Position numbers and translations under genes: made by a program
Shown: piece after piece, positions 7,591 through 12,974 of the stretch
How positions within the stretch are numbered: the first letter of the stretch is position 1
Layout of the letters: every line of letters starts with the position of its first letter
From: Balneolales bacterium
GTDB taxonomy: Bacteria > Bacteroidota > Rhodothermia > Balneolales > Natronogracilivirgulaceae
Reading direction: 5' to 3'
Assembly: GCA_007120555.1 (NCBI GenBank)
Contig: SKNL01000121.1
Span: 1 to 12,974, forward strand
Length of the DNA stretch: 12,974 nt
Notes under the pieces: generated by a model
Told to the model about the DNA's origin: nothing
Database searches by the model: none
What the model saw: only the letters and a program-made list of their open reading frames with translations

Positions 7591-8952
7591 TCAGGGTGAA
7601 AAACGAGGCCGGTCAAGGATGCGTCTCGGTGGCGGTATTTCGGAGAACGGATCAGTTTCAGCGATCTCAAACAGATTGTTTTCCATAAGCAGATCCCGGG
7701 TTATCCGTATCCTGGAACCGTCCGCGAAAAAAGGGTCAAAGTCCTCAATGACATGTCCGTTGAACAGGAGTACCATGCGGGCCAGACTGCCTTGCAGAAT
7801 GATTTCATCAAGAAAGTCAAATCTCATGGCCTGATATTGTTCCACCCAGTAGGGACGCGGAGGGGTGTTTTGGAGATCATTAGCAGCAAAAATATCGGAA
7901 ACGACGCGAACAGGTTCCAGATTCCCGAGCAAGGCATAGGCGTGGACATAAAGCGTGTCGCCAGTAGTGGAAAATGCCGCAATTTGCGCAGCGATTTCCT
8001 CGCGGGTAGGCGGTTCGGGCGGCGGTTGTGTTTGTTCGACGGGTTCCGGTTCCTCAGCTGCGGTTACATCCGGAGGGACCGGATCCGTTGCTTCCGGAGC
8101 TTCTTCGATCGGCTGCAGCTGCGTGTGGGCATCTGGCTGGGTTGGCGGCACGGTTTCCGCCGGAAACCGGCCTTCCGTTGCAGGAGGGATGCCGGGATCC
8201 CGTTCAGCGCTTCGCCAATACCATACAATGGAAGCCAGAGCCAGGGCCAGAGCAAGGAGTGTAGCCAGGATTACCCACAAAAGCCGGTTTCGCTGGGGGC
8301 GGTAGACCGCTTGCTTGACTTTGGCTGCCCAGTCGATACCTTCCATTTTTGGCCGGTTGGGTAGTTCTGAAGGAGCAGCTTCATCCGCGTTCCGGGATTC
8401 GGAAGATGAAAAACCTGTTGTGGACGTGGATCGGATTTTTGTGATGCTGTCATCCTCCCATTCTACGTCCCGGACGGTTTTCTCCTGGGTTTCAGGAGTA
8501 ATGATTTTACTCTTGTGAGTTCCCGCCGCATCCTTTTCTCCGGTTTTCGTTTTGTCTTTTTTTTCTGATTCGTTTCCCCGGCTGATACGGGTTTTATCGG
8601 TCTGCTCAGCCGAATCTGCCTCCTGGTCCGTCTGTTGCGGAGATCCGGAGACATCCTGTGCCTGTTCCGGAAGGTACTTGATCAGCAACCCCTGATTGTA
8701 AAGGCCCGCATCATGCTCGTCGAGCGCAGTGGTAACGTCCTCATCACTTACGCCGATGGCTTTGGCATAGGTGCGGAAATAGCTGCGAACATAAGTTTTG
8801 TTACGCACCTTCCCGGATAAAATGGAGCCGTCTTCAATGGATTCAATGGTCTCTATCGGTATGCGGCACTTATAGAACACATCCTGCTTGCTCAGCCGCT
8901 TGTTTTTTCGAATTTGTACCAGGTCTTCAAAAAATTGGGACATATGGGACAT
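7591..8952 (-). CDS. RodZ-like membrane-anchored helix-turn-helix protein
   Basis: The 453-aa protein has an N-terminal Xre/Cro-like helix-turn-helix (about residues 5-75: SQFFEDLVQIRKNKRLSKQD to VRSYFRTYAKAIG). A low-complexity charged linker rich in K, E, T and S follows (about 95-205), then one membrane span (about 224-244, LLWVILATLLALALALASIV), a Pro/Glu-rich periplasmic spacer (255-320) and a C-terminal beta-type domain (about 330-430). This is the RodZ plan (HTH, TM, DUF4115-like), whose members link MreB to the elongation machinery; in the cytosolic domain the HTH binds MreB rather than DNA. The open frame extends to 8997, but the promoter -10 element lies at 8995-9002, so transcription must begin inside it. 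The ATG at 8952 has AGGT about 10 nt upstream; ATG 8943 is the alternative. The C-terminal domain matches only loosely, so the exact family is less sure. Confidence 0.75.
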   Translation of the reverse strand: MSHMSQFFEDLVQIRKNKRLSKQDVFYKCRIPIETIESIEDGSILSGKVRNKTYVRSYFRTYAKAIGVSDEDVTTALDEHDAGLYNQGLLIKYLPEQAQDVSGSPQQTDQEADSAEQTDKTRISRGNESEKKDKTKTGEKDAAGTHKSKIITPETQEKTVRDVEWEDDSITKIRSTSTTGFSSSESRNADEAAPSELPNRPKMEGIDWAAKVKQAVYRPQRNRLLWVILATLLALALALASIVWYWRSAERDPGIPPATEGRFPAETVPPTQPDAHTQLQPIEEAPEATDPVPPDVTAAEEPEPVEQTQPPPEPPTREEIAAQIAAFSTTGDTLYVHAYALLGNLEPVRVVSDIFAANDLQNTPPRPYWVEQYQAMRFDFLDEIILQGSLARMVLLFNGHVIEDFDPFFADGSRIRITRDLLMENNLFEIAETDPFSEIPPPRRILDRPRFSP

Positions 8953-9282
8953 AGGGGAGTACCTGCAAAATGGAGTATCAGAATGAAATTTGCACAAAGA
9001 TAGTAAATGATAACGCTGAATGTTTTAATTAACCAATTTTTTTGGTAACGCTCCAGGATGGTCTTCAAATTGTGCTAATTCCCGGATTATTGTGCCCCGA
9101 ATGAAAGGAATGCCAGGCTCCATAATCTACAGATTATACAATATCAGAAGCGATGAGGTGTCGATGGCATCCGCATGCTTTTTTCGGCCCTGCTGCAGGC
9201 AAAAAATTCGCAGGTGCATCAGCTGCATGCAAATCAATTGCTGGCTGATACCCTCACATCCATCCATTACCAATTGAAAATC
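8953..9282. other. Divergent intergenic region between the RodZ-like gene and comF
   Basis: The region is AT-richer than its surroundings, consistent with promoters for both directions. It holds the minus-strand -10 element at 8995-9002, a small inverted repeat ACCAA-ttttt-TTGGT near 9035-9049, and two copies of TAACGCT flanking that inverted repeat. I find no perfect TAnnTTTG on the plus strand to serve comF. No ORF here looks like a real gene. Confidence 0.55.
8995..9002 (-). promoter_or_regulatory. Bacteroidota-type -10 element for the RodZ-like gene / ligA transcript
   Basis: On the minus strand the sequence TATCTTTG is an exact match to TAnnTTTG, the -10 consensus of the Bacteroidota primary sigma factor. 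It sits 43 bp before the ATG at 8952, giving a predicted start of transcription near 8988 and a 5' UTR of about 35 nt. No convincing -35 TTTG was found at the usual distance. The position rules out the ATG at 8997 as the translation start if this promoter is used. Confidence 0.6.
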
Positions 9283-9978
9283 ATGTTTAAGATACTTTTG
9301 CGCGCGGGCAATGACCTGTTTGAGCTGCTATATCCGGTATCCTGCCTGGTTTGCGGTGACCGGCAGGTTGATCGCCGGCATTTGTGCCGATACTGCCTGG
9401 ACCATGCTTTCGAACCATCCAATGAAGACGGCAGCGAGTCTTCTGAGGGGCTGGTTCTTCCCGAGTGGATGACCATGCAGCATACACTCTGGGAGTTTGA
9501 CAAGGGCGGTTTTCTTCAGGATGTGCTTCACCATGTCAAATACAGCGGCCTGGCAGATCTGGGAGTCGCTTTGGGAGAAAAGCTTGGAAAAGAGCTGTCA
9601 AAGAACCGTTATTTAGGCATCAGTCATAAAACCATATTGCTGCCGGTACCGCTGCATCCAGCAAGAGAACGGAAAAGGGGATATAACCAGTCATTTCTGA
9701 TAGCTTTCGGCATTGCCAATGTGACCGGTGCAGAAATCGCACCCCATGGCGCCGTGCAACGCAACAGGAATACCCGTACACAAACGGGACTGAATGCATC
9801 CAACAGAAGAAAAAACCTTTCAGGCGCTTTTGCGATCAGCGAGCAGCTAACGTTTGTGAACCGGGATGTGATCATTGTTGATGATGTTATCACCACCGGG
9901 GCAACGGTATTTGAGCTGGCGTCACTCATAAGGGGATACTGCGGGAAAATAGGTGTGGCAACCATAGCAAGAGCTTGA
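9283..9978 (+). CDS. comF: ComF family protein (phosphoribosyltransferase-like)
   Basis: The 231-aa protein has the ComF layout: an N-terminal four-cysteine zinc site (C21, C24, C35, C38 in CLVCG and CRYC), then a type I phosphoribosyltransferase fold with HHVKYSG (83-89), LPVPLHPARERKRGYNQS (120-137), the QTGLNASNRRKN segment (167-178) and the PRPP-binding motif VIIVDDVITTGAT (196-208). ComF proteins take part in DNA uptake or single-strand DNA handling in competent bacteria; many carriers are not known to be competent. The frame is open upstream to 9175, but the ATG at 9283 (MFKILLRAGNDLFELLYPVSC) matches the normal ComF start. No other competence gene is in view. Its stop overlaps the ATG of a tiny downstream ORF (TGATG). 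Confidence 0.9.
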   Translation: MFKILLRAGNDLFELLYPVSCLVCGDRQVDRRHLCRYCLDHAFEPSNEDGSESSEGLVLPEWMTMQHTLWEFDKGGFLQDVLHHVKYSGLADLGVALGEKLGKELSKNRYLGISHKTILLPVPLHPARERKRGYNQSFLIAFGIANVTGAEIAPHGAVQRNRNTRTQTGLNASNRRKNLSGAFAISEQLTFVNRDVIIVDDVITTGATVFELASLIRGYCGKIGVATIARA

Positions 9979-10058
9979 TGGCGGAAGCTGCAGATGCAGG
10001 TGCAGATGCAGATGCAGTTGCGGACATCATCATAGAATATGGACAAAGCCAGAAATAG
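9978..10058 (+). CDS. Possible 26-aa Ala/Asp-rich small ORF after comF
   Basis: The ATG overlaps the comF stop as TGATG, a geometry typical of translational coupling. The 26-residue peptide begins MAEAADAGADADAVADIIIE and ends in TAG. The first half is the direct translation of a TGCAGA-type hexamer repeat, giving alternating Ala-Asp/Gly dipeptides. No own Shine-Dalgarno sequence is seen and no family is recognised. It may be chance: the overlap is only one base, and the repeat in this frame happens to lack stops. Confidence 0.25.
   Translation: MAEAADAGADADAVADIIIEYGQSQK
9989..10018 (+). repeat. Hexanucleotide tandem repeat (TGCAGR)5
   Basis: Five tandem hexamers are seen: TGCAGA, TGCAGG, TGCAGA, TGCAGA and TGCAGT. 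It begins 10 bp after the comF stop codon. Unit length is a multiple of three, so a change in copy number would keep the frame of the small ORF that contains it. Confidence 0.8.
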
Positions 10059-10155
10059 AAAGAGGGCCATCACGGTTTGTCGTTTAGTCAGGATTGCAAT
10101 AAATTGACATTCGTTTCATTACCTGATAAAAGGACGGAATTGACCGGATATTTCC

Positions 10156-10809
10156 ATGAGCTTGGCCCGCCAACCTGACACCCATTACATAGAGACGCCC
10201 CGTGGTATTTTTACCTCTGCCGGCAACTGGTTTCATATCACATCAGAGGCACTGGAGAAATATGCCCCGGGCCTGCTGGAAATACACTCCCTCGAAAAAC
10301 TGATAAAGCAATCCGAAATCTGGATCCGCAGTGCCGACAACATCGGAATCGTTCTTTTCATGCTGCTCCTGTACTTTTCGGGATTATATCCGGCGCTGAT
10401 CATCACGCTTTTTTTTGTTCCGGTATGGCACATCAATAAAAGCAGTGTTATCAGTATACCGCTCACAAACCTGCTATGGGTGGTCGATAAAGAGATCGTC
10501 GTTGTCATCGTGTCCATGCTGGTTCTGAGCTGGATGGGCATTACCGGTGAGTACGCTTCGGTGTTTCTTGGAATTGTCGTTTTTTGTCTTCTGAAGTTCG
10601 GTTGGTTCCGTTTTCTGGTGGAATGGTTGTATGGAAAACTGATTAAGGGAACGTTACTGCTCAATGACAGGGTATTAAAGATGATCATCCTGAAACATGC
10701 GATCAGGGAAGACATCCCGGTAAAAGAAGTTGATGCAATGGAAAAGGAGATACTCACACTTATCGGGAAACACCAGGAAGTCCTACGAAAGTACAGGAAA
10801 AGGAAATAA
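10156..10809 (+). CDS. Unrecognised multi-span membrane protein upstream of menG
   Basis: I do not recognise a family. The 217-aa protein has a soluble N-terminus of about 60 residues (with WFHITSEALEKYAPGLLEIH at 25-44), then three or four hydrophobic spans (about 62-76, 79-92, 112-129 and 134-148), and a C-terminal cytosolic tail (about 165-217) that is strongly charged and ends in the basic helix EVLRKYRKRK. There is no cleavable signal peptide. Its TAA stop is 4 bp before the menG ATG, so the two are almost certainly cotranscribed and probably translationally coupled. This context hints at a membrane or quinone-related role, but that is only inference. The start at 10156 has only a distant purine-rich stretch (AAAGGA near 10130) upstream. 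A weak promoter candidate (TTTG at 10076-10079, TAAATTGA at 10100-10107) lies ahead of it. Confidence 0.85.
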   Translation: MSLARQPDTHYIETPRGIFTSAGNWFHITSEALEKYAPGLLEIHSLEKLIKQSEIWIRSADNIGIVLFMLLLYFSGLYPALIITLFFVPVWHINKSSVISIPLTNLLWVVDKEIVVVIVSMLVLSWMGITGEYASVFLGIVVFCLLKFGWFRFLVEWLYGKLIKGTLLLNDRVLKMIILKHAIREDIPVKEVDAMEKEILTLIGKHQEVLRKYRKRK

Positions 10810-10813
10810 TCAA

Positions 10814-11503
10814 ATGAGCGAAGAAGTACGGCGGATGTTTGCGTCCATTTCCGGACGTTATGATGTGCTTAATTCGGTACTCTCCCTTGGAGTGCACCAC
10901 AGATGGCGAAAAAAAACGGTCCGGGCTACAGGGGCTTCGGAAGGCATGAGCGTGCTTGATTGTGCCACCGGCACCGGGGACCTGGCCATTGCCTACAAGA
11001 AAGCTGTTGGATCATCAGGTACCGTGGTAGGCACTGATTTCTGTGCCGAGATGCTGGCTCCGGCTCCGGAGAAATCCAGAAAGCACGGACTGAAAATTAT
11101 CTGGGAGGTAGCCGATGCCATGGACCTGCCTTACGAAGACGACCGTTTTGACATCAGCAGCATTGCTTTTGGCATCCGCAATGTGGACGATCCCGTCACC
11201 GCTCTTTCCGAGATGGCGCGTGTGGTCAGGCCGAATGGGAAAGTTGTGGTCCTGGAGTTTGGACAGCCTCACGGTATCATGAAGTATCCCTTCCAATGGC
11301 ACAGCAAATATGTCATACCGCTGCTTGGCGGATGGATCAGCGGCAATCGCCAGGCCTACCAGTATCTGCCTGAAACCAGCGCTGCTTTTCCGGCGGGCGA
11401 CCGGTTCCTTTCCCTGATGAAGAAGACAGGTCGCTTTAAATCATTTGACAGCAAACCTTTGATGCAGGGTATTGCGTATATTTACATCGGAGAAGTGCTG
11501 TAG
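10814..11503 (+). CDS. menG: Demethylmenaquinone methyltransferase (MenG/UbiE)
   Basis: The 229-aa class I SAM methyltransferase catalyses the last step of menaquinone synthesis, methylating demethylmenaquinone. Family motifs are RYDVLNSVLSLGVHHRWR (15-32), the SAM-binding VLDCATGTGDLA (47-58), an acidic ribose-binding region VVGTD (71-75), AFGIRNVDD (118-126), VVVLEFGQP (144-152) and YQYLPETSAAFP (182-193). The open frame continues upstream to 10730 inside the preceding gene. The ATG at 10814 gives the standard N-terminus (MSEEVRRMFASISGRYD) and has AGGAAA about 8 nt upstream. MenG is preferred over UbiE because no ubiquinone genes are present and the apparent lineage uses menaquinone; UbiE-type enzymes can accept both quinones. 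Confidence 0.9.
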   Translation: MSEEVRRMFASISGRYDVLNSVLSLGVHHRWRKKTVRATGASEGMSVLDCATGTGDLAIAYKKAVGSSGTVVGTDFCAEMLAPAPEKSRKHGLKIIWEVADAMDLPYEDDRFDISSIAFGIRNVDDPVTALSEMARVVRPNGKVVVLEFGQPHGIMKYPFQWHSKYVIPLLGGWISGNRQAYQYLPETSAAFPAGDRFLSLMKKTGRFKSFDSKPLMQGIAYIYIGEVL

Positions 11504-11519
11504 TTCTTGTGCCAGGTCC

Positions 11520-11536
11520 GGACGGTACTTCCGTCC
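11520..11536 (+). other. Small hairpin after menG
   Basis: GGACGG-tactt-CCGTCC forms a 6-bp stem with a 5-nt loop, 17 bp after the menG stop. It is not followed by a T-run, so an intrinsic terminator is doubtful, but it sits where the menG transcript would be expected to end before the fabZ promoter. Confidence 0.3.
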
Positions 11537-11589
11537 CACGTGAAATGAGTCCATTTGCCCGTCATCCAACTCTTATCCCTGCGCCAGCA

Positions 11590-11620
11590 TTGGTTCCTTG
11601 GGTCAAGTTGTGTATTTTTG
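11590..11620 (+). promoter_or_regulatory. Bacteroidota-type promoter for fabZ-panB
   Basis: TATTTTTG at 11613-11620 is an exact match to the TAnnTTTG -10 consensus. TTGG at 11590-11593, 19 bp upstream, fits the short -35 element at the usual distance. Predicted transcription start is near 11627, about 20 nt before the fabZ ATG. It explains why fabZ is separated by 143 bp from menG. Confidence 0.65.
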
Positions 11621-11646
11621 ACTGCATTCAAACTAAATCAATTGTC

Positions 11647-12084
11647 ATGCACATCAATGAAATAAAGTCACTGCTTCCTCACCGGTATCCGTTCCTTCTG
11701 ATTGACAGGGTACTTGAGATAGGGGATAAGCACATCGTTGCCATAAAAAACGTCTCTGTGAATGAGGAGTTTTTCAATGGCCACTTTCCATCGTCCCCCG
11801 TTATGCCGGGTGTGCTTCAGGTGGAGGCCCTTGCCCAGGCCGGGTGCCTGCTGACGCTAAAAAACCGCATTGAGAACCCTGATGAAGTCATCATCGTCTT
11901 TTCAGGCATAAAAAATGCGCGATTCCGCAGGCCGGTGGTGCCCGGAGACCAGCTTCTCATAGAAGTGGAACTGGTTAGTGAACGTCGCAACTTCCTGACA
12001 ATGAAGGGCAAGGCTACCGTTGAAGGAGATATGGCCTGTGAAATGGAAGCAACGGCAGCAATCGTTCCCAAAGACAAATTATGA
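11647..12084 (+). CDS. fabZ: 3-hydroxyacyl-ACP dehydratase FabZ
   Basis: The 145-aa protein has the usual length for stand-alone FabZ. It dehydrates beta-hydroxyacyl-ACP in the type II fatty acid elongation cycle in the cytosol. Diagnostic sequence is LLPHRYPFLLIDRVLEI (9-25), FNGHFPSSPVMPGVLQVEALAQAG (43-66) with catalytic H46 and E60, then IKNARFRRPVVPGD (88-101). The frame is open upstream to 11509, but the promoter at 11590-11620 and the family N-terminus fix the ATG at 11647 (MHINEIKSLLPHR). In many Bacteroidota fabZ is fused to lpxC; here it is unfused, with no lpx gene in view. It overlaps panB by four bases (ATGA). Confidence 0.94.
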   Translation: MHINEIKSLLPHRYPFLLIDRVLEIGDKHIVAIKNVSVNEEFFNGHFPSSPVMPGVLQVEALAQAGCLLTLKNRIENPDEVIIVFSGIKNARFRRPVVPGDQLLIEVELVSERRNFLTMKGKATVEGDMACEMEATAAIVPKDKL

Positions 12085-12905
12085 GCACTCAGTCAAAGTC
12101 AGCACCGTCAAGGATCACAACGCGTACGGTAGTTGACATGAAAGGGCGTGGCGAAAAGATCACCATGCTTACCGCTTATGATTATACGATGGCCCGTATC
12201 GTGGACCATGCAGGGATAGACATCATTCTTGTCGGTGACTCGGCCAGCAATGTGGTGGCCGGTCACGAGACAACACTGCCAATTACGCTTGAACAAATGA
12301 TTTACCATACCGAGTGCGTGGTCCGTGCCGCCGAGCGGTCGCTCGTGGTGGCCGATCTGCCCTTTATGAGTTATCAGGTCACCGACACCGGGGCCCTCAA
12401 GAGTGCCGGACGCATGATGAAAGAGGCCGGCGCCCATGCCGTCAAGCTGGAAGGCGGAGCCGTTGTAGTACCGGCCATCCGAAAAATCGTTGATGCCGGT
12501 ATTCCCGTGATGGGTCATCTGGGACTCACCCCTCAAAGCATCTACAAGTTCGGCACATACAAGGTCCGCGCTACCGACAACAAGGAGGCGGAACTGCTAT
12601 TCGAGGATGCCCGAAGCCTTCAGGAAGCGGGCTGTTTTGCCGTAGTCCTGGAAAAAATCCCTGCATCACTGGCGGCTGAAGTGACGGCAGCCCTGGACAT
12701 TCCCACCATCGGCATCGGCGCCGGTCAGAACTGTGACGGACAGGTGCTCGTTACTCATGACATGCTCGGATTGAACCAGGATTTCAGCCCGCGCTTCATC
12801 CGCAGGTATGCCGACCTCCATACGGTTATGACAGAGGCCATACGTTCGTACGGGTCGGATGTGAAAAGCGGGACGTTCCCGGACGCCAGTGAACAATACG
12901 ATTGA
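12081..12905 (+). CDS. panB: 3-methyl-2-oxobutanoate hydroxymethyltransferase PanB
   Basis: The 274-aa protein of standard length transfers a hydroxymethyl group from methylene-tetrahydrofolate to alpha-ketoisovalerate, giving ketopantoate, the first committed step of pantothenate and CoA synthesis. Conserved residues are visible: metal ligands D53 (VGDSASN) and D92 (VADLPFMSY), K122 and E124 (VKLEGG), HLGLTPQS (146-153), the catalytic E191 (VVLEKIP) and PTIGIGAG (208-215). It starts with an ATGA overlap with fabZ, so translation is probably coupled and both use the promoter at 11590-11620. Pairing with fabZ is not a known functional link; both feed acyl carrier and CoA metabolism only in the broad sense. 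Confidence 0.96.
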   Translation: MSTQSKSAPSRITTRTVVDMKGRGEKITMLTAYDYTMARIVDHAGIDIILVGDSASNVVAGHETTLPITLEQMIYHTECVVRAAERSLVVADLPFMSYQVTDTGALKSAGRMMKEAGAHAVKLEGGAVVVPAIRKIVDAGIPVMGHLGLTPQSIYKFGTYKVRATDNKEAELLFEDARSLQEAGCFAVVLEKIPASLAAEVTAALDIPTIGIGAGQNCDGQVLVTHDMLGLNQDFSPRFIRRYADLHTVMTEAIRSYGSDVKSGTFPDASEQYD

Positions 12906-12920
12906 AACAATTCTTCAGGC

Positions 12921-12928
12921 TATATTTA
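12921..12928 (+). promoter_or_regulatory. Possible -10 element before the right-edge ORF
   Basis: TATATTTA matches TAnnTTTG at all fixed positions but the last. TTG at 12902-12904 is 16 bp upstream, shorter than the usual spacing. If used, transcription would start at about 12935, only some 4 nt before the ATG at 12939, giving an almost leaderless message. This is a weak candidate. Confidence 0.3.
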
Positions 12929-12933
12929 AAGAC

Positions 12934-12974
12934 AACAGATGCCCAGTGAAACGCGTAAGCGAAATGGCCATGAC
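12934..12974 (+). repeat. 41-bp dispersed repeat, copy B
   Basis: It is the inverted partner of 5407-5447, with 40 of 41 bases matching. It begins AACAGATGCCC immediately downstream of the panB intergenic spacer and is truncated by the window end, so its full length is unknown. The match starts abruptly at 12934; 12933 and upstream are unrelated to the other copy. Confidence 0.85.
12939..12974 (+). CDS. Start of an unidentified ORF running off the right edge
   Basis: Only 12 codons are visible: MPSETRKRNGHD. They lie entirely inside the 41-bp repeat and begin 33 bp after the panB stop on the same strand. The basic, hydrophilic start suits a cytosolic or nucleic-acid-associated protein, but no family can be named from so little. 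It may equally be a repeat with no gene behind it. Confidence 0.35.
   Translation, partial: MPSETRKRNGHD

Noticed and set aside
5407..12974. The inverted 41-bp copies as ends of a transposon enclosing 7.5 kb
   Set aside because: The enclosed genes are core functions with no transposase, and I see no target-site duplication. The copies are better read as members of a dispersed repeat or a gene-start duplication.

Overview
The window looks like a chromosomal housekeeping segment of a menaquinone-using bacterium of the Bacteroidota/Balneolota/Rhodothermota (FCB) group. Four lines support this. The two clearest promoters carry the Bacteroidota-type -10 element TAnnTTTG, and most starts lack a strong Shine-Dalgarno sequence. 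PanB has the VGDSASNVVAGHETTLPIT variant that I associate with this group. A PgpH-type 7TM-HD phosphodiesterase is present. A MenG-type quinone methyltransferase is present. The genus is inference, and I see no sign of a prophage, CRISPR array, insertion sequence, tRNA or rRNA.

Layout. The left two thirds (about 1-8952) is a tightly packed minus-strand series. In transcription order it holds a RodZ-like membrane-anchored HTH protein, NAD-dependent DNA ligase (ligA), a 257-bp gap, a STAS-domain anti-sigma-factor-antagonist-like protein, a sodium:solute symporter, a PgpH-like c-di-AMP phosphodiesterase, the tyrosine recombinase XerD and the first 39 codons of mtnA. Within the series most gaps are 9-74 bp, so one or two long transcripts are likely. 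A good promoter lies in front of the RodZ-like gene at 8995-9002.

The right third is on the plus strand and diverges from the first block across a 330-bp intergenic region. It holds comF, a tiny possible ORF with a hexanucleotide tandem repeat, an unrecognised multi-span membrane protein placed 4 bp ahead of menG, then a separately promoted fabZ-panB pair (ATGA overlap), and finally the start of another ORF cut by the window edge.

Functional reading. The genes cover DNA maintenance (ligA, xerD, comF), cell shape (RodZ-like), nucleotide second messenger and ion or solute balance (PgpH-like, symporter), and core metabolism (menaquinone, fatty acid, pantothenate and methionine salvage).

The least ordinary feature is a 41-bp sequence present twice in inverted orientation, at 5407-5447 and at 12934-12974, with one mismatch. 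Both copies begin 5 bp before an ATG and encode MPSETRKRN(V/G)HD. One copy is a dead-end 14-codon ORF in the ligA-STAS gap. The other is the start of the ORF at the right edge. It is either a dispersed repeat or a duplicated gene start. I do not see a convincing new multi-gene system in this window.
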